Shown: positions 54,678 through 63,613, counted from the first letter of the stretch. The stretch is DNA of 64,000 bases from Microlunatus panaciterrae (GCF_016907535.1 NZ_JAFBCF010000001.1:2170001-2234000), one strand, 5' to 3'. The notes: generated by a model not told the origin, from the sequence alone. Program-made: numbers and translations.

Positions 54678-55607
54678 ATGACCACAGCGATCGACCGTCC
54701 GCGGATCATGATCGGCCCGAACGCCGCCCACGTGCTGCCTGAGGCGGTCGAGCGAGCCGGGGGTGTGGTGGTCGCCCCCGGCGAGGTCGCCGACGGGCTG
54801 GTCTGGGCCGGGTTCGAAGGCGAGGCGGACATCCAGGCCGCTTTGTCGGCGCCGGACCTACGCTGGGTGCAGCTCCCAGGGGCGGGGGTCGACGGTTTCG
54901 TCGGCAAGGTCGACTTCCACGATGGCCGCGTCTGGACCTGCGCCAAGGGCTCCTTCGCCGAGCCGGTGGCCGAGCACGCCCTGGCGTTGACCTTGGCCGG
55001 GCTGCGCGACCTGCCGGAGCGGGTCCGGGCCCGCTCCTGGGGGGCGCAGAAGGCCACCATGCTCTACGACCTGAACGTCACCGTGGTCGGTGCGGGCGGG
55101 ATCGCGCAGGAGTTCATGCGGTTGATCGCTCCGTTCCGTACCCGGGTCACGGTGGTCCGCAACACGGACCAGCCGCTGCCCGGCGCCGACCGTACCCTCA
55201 CACTGGCCCAGCTCGACGAGGCGTTGCCCGACGCCGATGTGGTGATGCTCGCCGCCGCGCTGACCGAACAGACCCGCGGCATGTTCGCCGCCAGGCAGTT
55301 CGAGCTGATGAAGCCCACCGCCTGGCTCATCAACATCGCTCGCGGCCCGATCGTCGTCACCGACGACCTGGTGACGGCGCTGCGCACCGGGGCTATCGCC
55401 GGCGCCGGGATCGACGTCACCGACCCCGAACCGCTGCCCGACGGGCATCCGCTGTGGGAGCTCGACAACTGCCTCATCACCCCGCACACGGCCGACACGT
55501 TCGAGATGATCCAGCCGATGCTGGCCACCCGGGTGGAGGAGAACGTCCGGCTGCTGCGAGAGGGCGCGCCACTCGCCGGTGTCGTCGACCCGGACAAGAG
55601 CTACTGA
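54678..55607 (+). CDS. D-isomer-specific 2-hydroxyacid dehydrogenase
   Basis: 309 residues. Dinucleotide motif TVVGAGGIAQEFMRL, then the catalytic Arg in INIARGPIV, Glu in DVTDPEPLPDGHPLW and His in LITPHTADT. LRDLPERVRARSWG leads into it, as in glyoxylate/hydroxypyruvate-type enzymes. ATG at 54678 is preferred; GTG at 54639 would add 13 residues. The esterase-like gene starts two bases after its stop, so they form an operon, with the SDR gene probably sharing the promoter region. Confidence 0.85.
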   Translation: MTTAIDRPRIMIGPNAAHVLPEAVERAGGVVVAPGEVADGLVWAGFEGEADIQAALSAPDLRWVQLPGAGVDGFVGKVDFHDGRVWTCAKGSFAEPVAEHALALTLAGLRDLPERVRARSWGAQKATMLYDLNVTVVGAGGIAQEFMRLIAPFRTRVTVVRNTDQPLPGADRTLTLAQLDEALPDADVVMLAAALTEQTRGMFAARQFELMKPTAWLINIARGPIVVTDDLVTALRTGAIAGAGIDVTDPEPLPDGHPLWELDNCLITPHTADTFEMIQPMLATRVEENVRLLREGAPLAGVVDPDKSY

Positions 55608-55609
55608 TC

Positions 55610-56761
55610 ATGGCGCCGGACGAGCCGATGGCACCGGCGGCCCTCCGCTGTCTGGACGGGTCCACGATCAGCACTGCCGAGGAGTGGCTGGCGCGACGCC
55701 GGCCGGAACTGCTGGAGCTGTTCGCCGAGTACGTCTATGGGCACACCCCCGACCTGTCGCTCGAGGCCGTTGCAAGGACCCATAGGGAGGACATCGTCCT
55801 CGGCGGTCGCGCGGTACGCCGTGAGGTCGATGTCGTGATCACCGGCCCGGCCGGAGAGCGGACCGTGCAACTGCTGCTCTATCTGCCCACCGGCGCCAAG
55901 TGCGCGGTCCCGGTGTTCGTCGGCCTCAACTTCTCCGGCAACCACACGGTCGACCCGGATCCCCGGATCCGGCCGGCGCGCGCTGAGCAGTACCCACCCG
56001 GCGGCCAGCCGACCGTCGACCCTGCGACCGCCGGCGGGCGTGGCTCGTTGGCCCACCGTTGGCCGATCGACATGATCATCGACAGCGGGTTCGGGGCGGC
56101 GACCGCGTTCTGCGGCGACGTCGAGCCGGACCATCCGGAGGGGGCGGCGCACGGCGTCCGGGGGCTGCTGGCCGACTTCTCGCAGCACCGCTCGGGCAGT
56201 GACTGGGGGACTCTGGGGGTGTGGGCCTGGGCTCTGTCCAGACTGCTGGAGGTGCTGAGCGACCAGCCCGGCGTGGATCCCGATCGGATCCTCGCGGTCG
56301 GGCACTCCCGGTTGGGCAAGGCTGCCCTCTGGGCTGCGGCCCAGGACGAGCGGTTCGCGCTGGTGGTCAGCAACGAGTCCGGCTGCGGCGGCGCCTCACC
56401 GTCTCGCCGACCGTTCGGGGAGTCCGTCCACGACATCACCAGCCGATTCCCGCACTGGTTCTGCCCGCGGTTCGCCGAGTTCGCCGGCCGTGAGGACGAC
56501 CTGCCGGTGGATCAGCATCTGCTGCTGGCTGCGATCGCGCCAAGGCTGGTCTACGTGGCGAGCGCCAGGGAGGACCTCTGGTCGGACCCGGAGGGCGAGC
56601 GGCTCTCCGCTCTGGCCGCTGCCCCGGTCTTCGACCTGTTCGGCGCCGATCGTCCTGCTGGCGAGCCTGCCATCGGCTACCACCTGCGCGAGGGCGAACA
56701 CGACATCCTTCCGGAGGACTGGCAGCACTACCTCCGCTTCGCAGCCGACCGGCTGGGCTAG
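55610..56761 (+). CDS. CE15-like glucuronoyl/acetyl esterase, cytoplasmic
   Basis: 383 residues of the alpha/beta-hydrolase fold. The nucleophile elbow is VGHSRLGKAALWAAAQD (G-H-S-R-x-G-K), as in CE15 glucuronoyl esterases (consensus G-C-S-R-x-G-K). NESGCGGASPSRR follows and HDITSRFPHWFCPRFAEF is characteristic. A catalytic His is in REGEHDILPEDW. No signal peptide, so the substrate would be an imported ester. Translationally adjacent to the hydroxyacid dehydrogenase. Function beyond ester hydrolysis is inferred from the neighbours. Confidence 0.78.
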   Translation: MAPDEPMAPAALRCLDGSTISTAEEWLARRRPELLELFAEYVYGHTPDLSLEAVARTHREDIVLGGRAVRREVDVVITGPAGERTVQLLLYLPTGAKCAVPVFVGLNFSGNHTVDPDPRIRPARAEQYPPGGQPTVDPATAGGRGSLAHRWPIDMIIDSGFGAATAFCGDVEPDHPEGAAHGVRGLLADFSQHRSGSDWGTLGVWAWALSRLLEVLSDQPGVDPDRILAVGHSRLGKAALWAAAQDERFALVVSNESGCGGASPSRRPFGESVHDITSRFPHWFCPRFAEFAGREDDLPVDQHLLLAAIAPRLVYVASAREDLWSDPEGERLSALAAAPVFDLFGADRPAGEPAIGYHLREGEHDILPEDWQHYLRFAADRLG

Positions 56762-57129
56762 CGTCCGGCGTGCTGTCGCGTGCCCTGAGCCTGGCGAAGG
56801 GCAACATTCCCCCCGGTTCGCTCTTCGACAAGCTCAGAGCGCGGTTGCACGGGAGCCTGTCTACGTGCCCTGAGCTTGTCGAAGGGCAACATCCCCGCGG
56901 TTTGCTCTTCGACAAGCTCAGAGCGTGGTTGCACGGGAGCTGTCGACGTGCCCTGAGCCTGTCGAAGGGCAACATTCCCCGGTTTGCTTTTCGACAAGCT
57001 CAGAGCGCGGATGCACGGGAGACGGCCCACGTGCCCTGAGCCTGTCGAAGGGCGTGACGGGAGGGGCACTAGGGTCGGATGCTGACGCCAGGGCCGATCG
57101 GGCCCGCCCCAACACCCGGAGGTACTCCC
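56762..57129. other. Non-coding interval dominated by a tandem repeat array
   Basis: The interval between the esterase and RidA genes consists mostly of the tandem array described separately (56781-57054). The last about 70 bases hold only the RidA ribosome site. Confidence 0.8.
56781..57054. repeat. Tandem array of an about 83-base hairpin-forming unit, 3.3 copies
   Basis: Units start at 56781, 56866, 56949 and 57032 (85, 83 and 83 bases apart). Each begins TGCCCTGAGCYTGTCGAAGGG, continues CAACATYCCC, then carries the opposite-facing CTCTTCGACAAGCTCAGAGC and ends GCACGGGAG. Within a unit the two arms can pair over about 18 bases. Copies are not identical. No spacers of the CRISPR kind are present because the intervals are also repeated. 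Confidence 0.88.
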
Positions 57130-57516
57130 ATGCGCACCGTGCTCCAGTCCGACCAGGCGCCCAAGCCCGGCGGCAGCTATTCCCAGGCGATCGCCGCTGG
57201 TCCGTTCCTCTTCACTGCCGGGATGGGGCCGCAGGATCCGGAGACCGGCAAGGTCGTCGGCGAGACCATCGAGGAGCAGACGGCGCAGGTGCTGGCCAAC
57301 CTCCAGGCGATCTTGGCGGCTGACGGTCTGACCTTCGCCGACGTCGTCAAGGTCACTACGCACCTGCAGGACGTCGAGCGGGACTTCGCCGGTTACGACG
57401 CCGTCTATCGCACGGTGCTCACCGAGCCCTACCCGGTCCGGACCACGGTCGGCTCGACGCTGCTGGGCATCCTGGTCGAGATCGACGTGGTGGCCTATCG
57501 CTCCGGCGAAAGCTGA
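57130..57516 (+). CDS. ridA: RidA/YjgF/YER057c family protein
   Basis: 128 residues. SYSQAIAAGPFLFTAGMGPQDPETG, the catalytic-site Arg in EPYPVRTTVGS and LVEIDVVAY are the family landmarks. RidA hydrolyses reactive 2-aminoacrylate and related imines made by PLP enzymes. It has a GGAGG ribosome site at 8 bases. The following intergenic region to the fuconate dehydratase gene is 191 bases, with possible operators. Confidence 0.93.
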   Translation: MRTVLQSDQAPKPGGSYSQAIAAGPFLFTAGMGPQDPETGKVVGETIEEQTAQVLANLQAILAADGLTFADVVKVTTHLQDVERDFAGYDAVYRTVLTEPYPVRTTVGSTLLGILVEIDVVAYRSGES

Positions 57517-57539
57517 GCACGGTCCGCCGCAGGGGTTCG

Positions 57540-57651
57540 TCAGATGAATCGCCGGATCGAACCCACGTACGCGAAGATAGATCAGATGAAAACTCGCTAT
57601 TTGACGATTCCTGTGAGAGATTAAGCGCAACGATTTCTCGATTCATCGGAT
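57540..57651. promoter_or_regulatory. Candidate operator cluster upstream of L-fuconate dehydratase
   Basis: Three related sites occur: TCAGATGAATC (57540-57550), ATCAGATGAA (57591-57600) and, in inverse orientation, GATTCATCGGAT (57640-57651). The unusually AT-rich sequence around them and TTGACG at 57601 suggest a regulated promoter, perhaps under a sugar-acid-responsive regulator that is not in the window. Confidence 0.35.
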
Positions 57652-57707
57652 GCATGAGTCGACAGGGCTAGTCTGATGGTTCAACGCCGACCCCCAGGCA
57701 GACAGGA

Positions 57708-59039
57708 ATGACCCACGTGTCCCAGATCATCAACGCGACCGTGACCGACGTCAGGTTCCCGACCTCGTTGGAGTTGGACGGCTCCGACGCGGTCAACGTC
57801 GACCCCGACTACTCGGCCGCCTACCTTCATCTGCAGACCGATGAAGGACCGGATGGGCATGCCCTCGTCTTCACGGGCGGCCGGGGCAACGAGGTGGTCG
57901 CCGCCGCCATCGAGTCGGCGGTCCGGCTGTTGCCGAACGAAGACCTGGAGACCATGCTCGGCCACCTGGGCTACGTCTCGGACCGGCTGGTACACGACTC
58001 GCAGTTCCGCTGGATCGGCCCCGAGAAGGGTGCCTCGCACATGGCGGCGGGCGCCGTGGTCAACGCGCTCTGGGACATCAAGGCGAAGCGCGCCGGCCTG
58101 CCGCTGTGGGAGTTGTTGGCGCGGATGGCGCCGGAGGAACTGGTCGAGGCGGTTGACTTCTCCCACCTGCGGGACGCCATCACTGAGGACGAGGCCTTGG
58201 CGATCTTCACCGATGGCCAGCAGGGCAAGGAGGAGCGCATCGCCGAGCTGAAGGAGCACGGCTTCCCCGCGTACACCACCTCCGCCGGGTGGCTGGGCTA
58301 CTCGGACGAGAAGATGCAGCGACTCGCACGGGAGGCCGTCGACGAAGGCTTCGGGCTGATCAAGCTCAAGGTGGGTGGTTCGCTTGAGGACGACGTGCGC
58401 CGGATGAAGCTCGCCCGCGAAACCGTCGGACCGGACGTGCCGATCGCGATCGACGCCAACCAGAAGTGGGAGGTGCACGAGGCGGCCGACTGGATCAACG
58501 CGCTCGCACCTTTCGACGTGTATTGGGTGGAGGAGCCGACCAGCCCGGACGATGTGCTGGGCCACGCCCGCATCCGCGGGGAGATCGCTCCGATCAAGGT
58601 GGCGACCGGCGAGGCGGTACAGAACCGGATCATCTTCAAGCAGCTGCTGCAGGCCGAGGCGATCGACATCATGCAGATCGACTCGACCCGGGTTGCCGGG
58701 CCGAACGAGAACCTCGCCAACATGCTGCTGGCCAAGAAGTTCGGCATCCCGGTCTGCCCGCACGCCGGTGGCGTCGGCCTGTGCGAGCTGGTGGTGCACT
58801 TCTCCTTCGTGGACTACGCGATCATCTCGACCAGCCAGGAGGGGCGGGTGATCGAGTTCGTCGACCACCTGCACGAGCACTTCGTGTCGCCGGTGAGTGT
58901 GGTCAACGGCCGCTACCGGGCGCCCACCGCCCCCGGCAACGGCGCCGAGATGTTCCCGGCCTCGGTGCAACAGTGGGCCTACCCGCAAGGGCAGGGGTGG
59001 CTCGACCTGTTCGAGTCCGGCGCCTTCCAGCGTCCCTGA
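57708..59039 (+). CDS. L-fuconate dehydratase (enolase superfamily)
   Basis: 443 residues. Enolase-superfamily mandelate-racemase-type barrel: the KxK-like GLIKLKVGG, metal ligands in IAIDANQKW, VYWVEEPTSPDD and ATGEAVQN, and the His of VCPHAGGVGLCE. FRWIGPEKGASHMAAGAVVNALWD and WLGYSDEKMQRLA are typical of fuconate dehydratases. The enzyme removes water from L-fuconate to give 2-keto-3-deoxy-L-fuconate. No L-fucose isomerase route is present here, so an oxidative fucose pathway (with the SDR and hydroxyacid dehydrogenase nearby) is plausible. ATG at 57708 fits the family N-terminus. Confidence 0.9.
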   Translation: MTHVSQIINATVTDVRFPTSLELDGSDAVNVDPDYSAAYLHLQTDEGPDGHALVFTGGRGNEVVAAAIESAVRLLPNEDLETMLGHLGYVSDRLVHDSQFRWIGPEKGASHMAAGAVVNALWDIKAKRAGLPLWELLARMAPEELVEAVDFSHLRDAITEDEALAIFTDGQQGKEERIAELKEHGFPAYTTSAGWLGYSDEKMQRLAREAVDEGFGLIKLKVGGSLEDDVRRMKLARETVGPDVPIAIDANQKWEVHEAADWINALAPFDVYWVEEPTSPDDVLGHARIRGEIAPIKVATGEAVQNRIIFKQLLQAEAIDIMQIDSTRVAGPNENLANMLLAKKFGIPVCPHAGGVGLCELVVHFSFVDYAIISTSQEGRVIEFVDHLHEHFVSPVSVVNGRYRAPTAPGNGAEMFPASVQQWAYPQGQGWLDLFESGAFQRP

Positions 59040-59094
59040 AGGTGCGGCCGTGAGCCGGTGGCAGGCCGCGCCCTGAGGCTGACGAAGGGGGTGC

Positions 59095-59192
59095 CCTGCA
59101 AGGAATCGACCACTCGTTGGGGATGTTGCATCGCCGCAAGGCTGAGCCGTCCGGCCCGGGCCTGATGACTGGTCGTTTTCTTGCATCCGAAC
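59095..59192. repeat. Dispersed element C, copy 2 (about 98 bases)
   Basis: Begins CCTGCAAGGAATCGACCACT and aligns with 28586-28683 throughout. Sits 55 bases after the fuconate dehydratase stop. Confidence 0.7.
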
Positions 59193-59267
59193 CTCCGGCC
59201 GCTGTGCGGCTGCAGGCTCGGGCTGGCCGTTGGTCGGTGCAAGTCCCTCACCAGGCGCCGGTCCCGG

Positions 59268-59344
59268 TCGAAAACTCGGCAGAACGCGACTTCTGCAGCC
59301 CCCAAGAGCCGATCCCAGCCCAGATCTCGACAGAACGCGAGTTG
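59268..59344. repeat. Dispersed element B, full copy in inverse orientation
   Basis: GTCGAAAACTCGGCAGAACG to CGACAGAACGCGAGTTG is the reverse complement of 9344-9417 with about 80% identity by eye. Confidence 0.7.
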
Positions 59345-59490
59345 TGGTTCTACATCGTCAGCCCTTCGACGGTCCCAGGCCGCGTGGTCGGCCCTTCGAC
59401 AAGCTCAGGGTGCGTGGGGTCGCCCTTCGACAAGCTCAGGGTGCGTGGGGTCGCCCGTCGACAAGCTCAGGGCGTCGGAGCCGCGTGGGC

Positions 59491-61347
59491 TCAATCCTCG
59501 TCCAGACGTGACTTGAGGAGGTCGAGCTCGGTGAGCAGCTCGGTCGGGATCCGCTCACCGATCAGGTCGAACCACTCCTCGATCAGGGGCACCTCGGTGC
59601 GCCATTCGTCGGCGTCGAAGGCCACGGCCGCTTCGACCTCGGCCGGGGTGAGGTGCAGACCCGCCACGTCCAGGGAGCCGGCGGCCGGGACCAGGCCGAC
59701 GGGGGTGTCGACCGCGTCGGCCGTTCCCTCCATCCGCTCGATCGCCCATTTGAGCACCCGGCCGTTCTCGCCGAAGCCGGGCCAGAGGAAGGTGCCGTCG
59801 GCTTTCTTGCGGAACCAGTTGACGTAGAAGATCTGCGGCAGTCTCCCGGAGTGCTGCTTGCCGAGCTCGAGCCAGTGGCTGAAGTAGTCGGCCACGTTGT
59901 AGCCGAGGAAGGGCAGCATGGCCATCGGATCCCGGCGCACCACCCCGACCTTGCCGGTGGCCGCTGCGGTGGTCTCGCTGGACAGCGTGGCCCCCAGGAA
60001 GACGCCATGCGCCCAGTCCCGCGCCTCGGCCACCAGCGGGACCGTGGTGGCCCGTCGACCGCCGAAGAGGATGGCGTCGATCGGCACCCCGGTCGGGCTG
60101 TCGAAGTCCTCGGACAGGATGGGGCACTGCTTGATCGGGGTGCAGAACCGGCTGTTCGGGTGGGCGGCGGGCTCCCGGGGCGTGCCGCCCGCGGGTCCCT
60201 GGTCGGGCGTCCAGTAGCGACCCATCCAGTCGGTCAGCTGGCTTGGTGGCCGTGGCGTCTGCCCCTCCCACCACACGTCGCCGTCGTTGGTCAGGGCAAC
60301 GTTGGTGAACAGCGAGTTGCCTCGTTCGATGGTCCGCATCGCGTTGGGGTTGGTGTGCCAGCCGGTGCCGGGGGCGACCCCGAAGAAGCCGTACTCCGGG
60401 TTCACCGCATACAGCCGCCCGTCGGAGCCGAACCGCATCCACGCGATGTCGTCGCCCAGCGTCTCCACCTGCCAGCCGGGGATGGTGGGCTCCAGCATCG
60501 CCAGGTTCGTCTTGCCGCAGGCGCTGGGGAAGGCGGCCACCAGGTGATAGGTCTTCCCCGCCGGTGAGGTCAGTTTCAAGATGAGCATGTGCTCGGCCAG
60601 CCAGCCCTCGTCCCGGGCGATCGCGCTGGCGATCCGCAGCGAGTAGCACTTCTTGCCGAGCAGGGAGTTGCCGCCATAGCCGGAGCCGTAGCTCCAGATC
60701 ATCCGCTCCTCGGGGAAGTGGCTGATGTACTTGGTCTCGTTGCAGGGCCATGGCAAGTCAGGCTCGCCGGGCTCGAGTGGGTGACCCACCGAGTGCAGGC
60801 AGGGGACGAACGGCGCATCGCCGCCGGCGCTCATCGCCGCCAGGACGTCGGAACCCATCCGCGTCATGATGCCCATGCTGATGGCGACGTAGGCGGAGTC
60901 GGTGATCTCCACTCCGAACATCGGCTGATCGGCGTCGAGCGGACCCATGCAGAAGGGAAGGACATACATCGTCCGGCCGCGCATCGAGCCTCGGTAAAGC
61001 TCGGTCATGGTGGCCTTCATCTCCTCCGGCGCCACCCAGTTGTTGGTCGGGCCGGAGTCCGCCTCGTCGCGGGAGCAGATGAACGTGCGGTCCTCGACGC
61101 GCGCGACGTCGGTGGGATCCGTACGGGTATAGAACGAGTTCGGCTTGACGGCCGGGTTGAGCCGGATCAGGGTGCCCGCTCGTACCAGTTCGCCGGTGAG
61201 TTCCTCCCACTCCGCGGCAGAGCCGTCACACCACCGGATGGCGGCAGGCCGGGTCAGCTCGGCGACCTCGCGCACCCAGGCCAGCAGCCGCGAGTGGGTC
61301 GTGGGCAGTGGGGCGGTAACCAGCGGGGGCCGGACAAGAGTGGTCAT
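59491..61347 (-). CDS. pckG: Phosphoenolpyruvate carboxykinase (GTP)
   Basis: 618 residues, the GTP-dependent family. The P-loop kinase motif is [14 protein letters not shown]. Further blocks are the metal site [28 protein letters not shown], the GTP-binding [18 protein letters not shown] and the C-terminal helices. It converts oxaloacetate to phosphoenolpyruvate in gluconeogenesis. ATG at 61347; the frame extends 124 codons further upstream into the DinB gene's antisense, which is not real. A palindrome lies in its upstream region. The upstream side is shared with the divergent DinB gene (183 bases). Confidence 0.97.
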   Translation of the reverse strand: MTTLVRPPLVTAPLPTTHSRLLAWVREVAELTRPAAIRWCDGSAAEWEELTGELVRAGTLIRLNPAVKPNSFYTRTDPTDVARVEDRTFICSRDEADSGPTNNWVAPEEMKATMTELYRGSMRGRTMYVLPFCMGPLDADQPMFGVEITDSAYVAISMGIMTRMGSDVLAAMSAGGDAPFVPCLHSVGHPLEPGEPDLPWPCNETKYISHFPEERMIWSYGSGYGGNSLLGKKCYSLRIASAIARDEGWLAEHMLILKLTSPAGKTYHLVAAFPSACGKTNLAMLEPTIPGWQVETLGDDIAWMRFGSDGRLYAVNPEYGFFGVAPGTGWHTNPNAMRTIERGNSLFTNVALTNDGDVWWEGQTPRPPSQLTDWMGRYWTPDQGPAGGTPREPAAHPNSRFCTPIKQCPILSEDFDSPTGVPIDAILFGGRRATTVPLVAEARDWAHGVFLGATLSSETTAAATGKVGVVRRDPMAMLPFLGYNVADYFSHWLELGKQHSGRLPQIFYVNWFRKKADGTFLWPGFGENGRVLKWAIERMEGTADAVDTPVGLVPAAGSLDVAGLHLTPAEVEAAVAFDADEWRTEVPLIEEWFDLIGERIPTELLTELDLLKSRLDED

Positions 61348-61363
61348 GAGGCGACTCCAATAG

Positions 61364-61411
61364 GACCAGTAGCGATAGTGGTATGACCATAGCCCACCAC
61401 CACTACTGGTC
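61364..61411. promoter_or_regulatory. Extended dyad in the pckG/DinB intergenic region
   Basis: GACCAGTAG and CTACTGGTC (61364-61372 and 61403-61411) form a dyad, strengthened by TAGTGGT and ACCACTA nearer the centre. It lies 17-64 bases before the pckG start, so it may overlap its promoter and act as operator. The neighbourhood is AT-richer than the genes. The regulator is not identified. Confidence 0.45.
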
Positions 61412-61530
61412 TTATCCAAACCAGTCCAGTTTCTGGTGTGAGGCTGCTCACAGCGAGTCACGAGCCGGCTGCGGGGACGGAATGCCGACCCCGTGCGGCG
61501 ATGTTGCGTCTCTGAGCCGAAAGGAACCCC

Positions 61531-62043
61531 ATGACCACACAGACAGCCTTCGACGAGCAGTCCGAACTCCTGGAGATGCTCGCCGAGCAGCGCGAGACCC
61601 TGCTGATCACGCTGCGTGACGTGACCGAGGAACAGGCCGCGTCCCGCAGCACGGTGAGTGACCTGACGCTGGGCGGGGTGGTGAAGCACCTGGCCCGCAC
61701 GGAGCGGGTGTGGACCCATGTGATGACCGAACAGCCCGGTGATCCGGAAGGGATGTTCGACTTCGAGCAGTACTACCTGACCGAGGGTGACACGCTGGCG
61801 GGCCTGCTGGCGGAGTATGCGGAGGCGATCAGGACCACCGACGCGGCTGTCGCGTCCCTGCCGGACCTCGAGCGGCGGGTGCCACTACCCGAGGCGCCCT
61901 GGTCTCCGCCGGAGACGCAGTACTGGACCACCCGACGGATCCTGCTGCATCTGCTGAGAGAGACGGCGCACCACTCCGGCCATGCCGACATCATCCGCGA
62001 GTCGTTGGACGGGGCGAACACCACTCGGCGGCTGGGGACGTAA
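61531..62043 (+). CDS. DinB-family (DUF664-like) four-helix protein
   Basis: 170 residues. The metal-binding His positions are [15 protein letters not shown] and [17 protein letters not shown] (His-x-x-x-His of the DinB/MDMPI fold). Members are often mycothiol- or bacillithiol-dependent transferases, or of unknown function. ATG at 61531 follows a CGAAAGGAA ribosome site. Divergent from pckG; convergent to the PiT-associated gene. Confidence 0.82.
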   Translation: MTTQTAFDEQSELLEMLAEQRETLLITLRDVTEEQAASRSTVSDLTLGGVVKHLARTERVWTHVMTEQPGDPEGMFDFEQYYLTEGDTLAGLLAEYAEAIRTTDAAVASLPDLERRVPLPEAPWSPPETQYWTTRRILLHLLRETAHHSGHADIIRESLDGANTTRRLGT

Positions 62044-62085
62044 CCAGGTCCCGCGGGCAGCGGGTACGGGGCGTACCCGCTCGCG

Positions 62086-62316
62086 TCAGTGGAACTGGGG
62101 AACGATCAGGTAGATGCCGAACAGCACCAGCAGGCCGGCCAGCGCGATGAAGGTGTAGCCGAACCCGAGGACAGCGGCCGAGGTCTCGCCCTGGTTGGCC
62201 CGAAGCCGGGCCGCTGAGACGAAGCGGACGCCGAGGGAGAGCAGCAGCACGAAGAGCACGGTCGAGACGACGGAGACGGCCGAGACGACGCCGAGAGCGG
62301 TCCAGTCGATCTTCAC
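62086..62316 (-). CDS. Small membrane protein coupled to PiT
   Basis: 76 residues with two spans (VSAVSVVSTVLFVLLLSLGV and AAVLGFGYTFIALAGLLVLF). The GTG start overlaps the pit stop by three bases, so translation is coupled. It may be an accessory subunit or chaperone of the phosphate transporter; no known domain is seen. Confidence 0.7.
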   Translation of the reverse strand: MKIDWTALGVVSAVSVVSTVLFVLLLSLGVRFVSAARLRANQGETSAAVLGFGYTFIALAGLLVLFGIYLIVPQFH

Positions 62317-63521
62317 AGCTGCTCCTTCGCGGTGGTCGACTTGGCGCGCTTGTCGGCGTCGCCGAACCGCGGGTCGTTGGCGAAGCTCTTCGCCGCGGCG
62401 GAGGCCAGCACCATCACCTCGTGGCTGTCGGTGACGTTGTGGCGGCTGATGACGTGCTTGCGGGAGACGGCCCAGATGGCCACGCAGGCGACGACCAGGA
62501 GGACGAGCAGGGCGATCACGCCGCCGATGCCGAGGCCGGAGAGCAGGGCAGCCAGGCCGGCGACCAGCCCCGCACCCGGAAGGGTGAGCAGCCACGCGTA
62601 CAGCATCCTGCGGGCGACGCTCCAGCGGACCTCGGCGCCCTTGCGACCGATCCCGGAGCCGAGGATGCTGCCTGTGCTGACGTGGGTGGTGGAGAGGCCG
62701 AAGCCGAGGTGGGACGAGGCCAGGATGGTGGCGGTCGAGGCCGCGCCGGCGGCTGAGCCCTGGGGAGTCTCGATCTCGACGATGCCCTTGCCCATGGTGC
62801 GCATGATCCGCCAGCCACCCGAGTAGGTGCCCAGCCCGATCGCGAGTCCTGCGGCCAGGATCACCCACCACTGCGGCCCGGTCTGGGCCGGCTGCAGTCC
62901 GGCGGCGATCAGTACCAGCGTGATCACGCCCATCGTCTTCTGGCCGTCGGAGGTGCCGTGCGCCAGCGAGACGAGCGAGGCGGTGAAGGCCTGGCCGTAC
63001 TTGAAGCCGGTCTCGCTGTGGGAGCTGGGCGTCTTGCGGGTGACCCGATAGGCCAACCGGGTGGCCAGTGCCGCGGCGATGCCCGCGACCACCGGGGCGA
63101 TCAGGGCCGGCAGCAGTACCTTCGACATCACCACCGAGACGTTGACCGAGGAGAACCCGGCGCCCACGATCACGGCCCCGATGAGGCCACCGAACAGGGC
63201 GTGGGACGAGCTGGACGGGAGGCCCAGCAGCCAGGTCAGCAGGTTCCAGACGATGGCGCCGACCAGGCCCGCCAGGATGATGGGCGCGGTGATCAGGGCC
63301 TCGTCGAAGAATCCGTTGGAGATGGTCTTGGCGACCTCGGTGGACAGACAGGCGCCCACGAGGTTGAGCACGGCGGCGATGATGACCGCGGTGCGGGGCT
63401 TGAGGGCACCGGTGGCGACCGGACCCGCCATCGCGTTGGCGCTGTCGTGGAAGCCGTTGGTGAAGTCGAAGACCAGCGCCACCAGGATGACGGCGATCAC
63501 GACGAACAACAGGGTGGTCAC
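62313..63521 (-). CDS. pit: Low-affinity inorganic phosphate transporter, PiT family
   Basis: 402 residues with about ten spans. The PiT signature FDFTNGFHDSANAMAG lies near the N-terminus, and the second half of the inverted repeat contains STILGSGIGRKG-like text (TGSILGSGIGRKGAEVRW) and GLPSSSSHALFGG. It takes up metal-phosphate with protons. The start is GTG after AGGGAACCTT. A candidate Pho box lies about 70 bases upstream, and a small membrane protein overlaps its end. Such a transporter would suit a phosphate-accumulating lifestyle, which is speculation here. Confidence 0.94.
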   Translation of the reverse strand: MTTLLFVVIAVILVALVFDFTNGFHDSANAMAGPVATGALKPRTAVIIAAVLNLVGACLSTEVAKTISNGFFDEALITAPIILAGLVGAIVWNLLTWLLGLPSSSSHALFGGLIGAVIVGAGFSSVNVSVVMSKVLLPALIAPVVAGIAAALATRLAYRVTRKTPSSHSETGFKYGQAFTASLVSLAHGTSDGQKTMGVITLVLIAAGLQPAQTGPQWWVILAAGLAIGLGTYSGGWRIMRTMGKGIVEIETPQGSAAGAASTATILASSHLGFGLSTTHVSTGSILGSGIGRKGAEVRWSVARRMLYAWLLTLPGAGLVAGLAALLSGLGIGGVIALLVLLVVACVAIWAVSRKHVISRHNVTDSHEVMVLASAAAKSFANDPRFGDADKRAKSTTAKEQL

Positions 63522-63591
63522 AAGGTTCCCTAATCCTCAGGCCGAGACACACAGATGTCGGGCAACACCTGCGACAGACGCTATCGTTTAC

Positions 63592-63613
63592 GCCCCTTGA
63601 ACAATAGGTGAAC
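63592..63613 (-). promoter_or_regulatory. Candidate PhoP (Pho) box upstream of pit
   Basis: On the pit strand two 11-base direct repeat units are seen: GTTCACCTATT followed directly by GTTCAAGGGGC. The actinobacterial PhoP consensus, as known from Streptomyces, is tandem 11-base units beginning G(G/T)TCA. The first unit matches well, the second in its first five bases. Position, about 70 bases before the start codon, is suitable. Confidence 0.5.

Larger units (their letters stand above)
59069..59480. repeat. Mixed repeat island: families A, B and C together
   Basis: In this 412-base stretch without genes lie a family A copy (CGCCCTGAGGCTGACGAAGGGG, 59069), element C copy 2 (59095-59192), element B (59268-59344) and a three-unit direct repeat of about 31 bases (CCCTTCGACAAGCTCAGGGT plus GCGTGGGGTCG, at 59391, 59422 and 59452). 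The repeat families are otherwise scattered over the window. Nothing here looks coding. Confidence 0.82.

Noticed and set aside
56781-57054. CRISPR array
   Set aside because: The repeat is about 83 bases long, has internal opposed arms and no unique spacers; no cas genes are present.
61348-61719. N-terminal extension of PEP carboxykinase
   Set aside because: It is the antisense of the DinB gene; family alignment starts at MTTLVRPP (61347).
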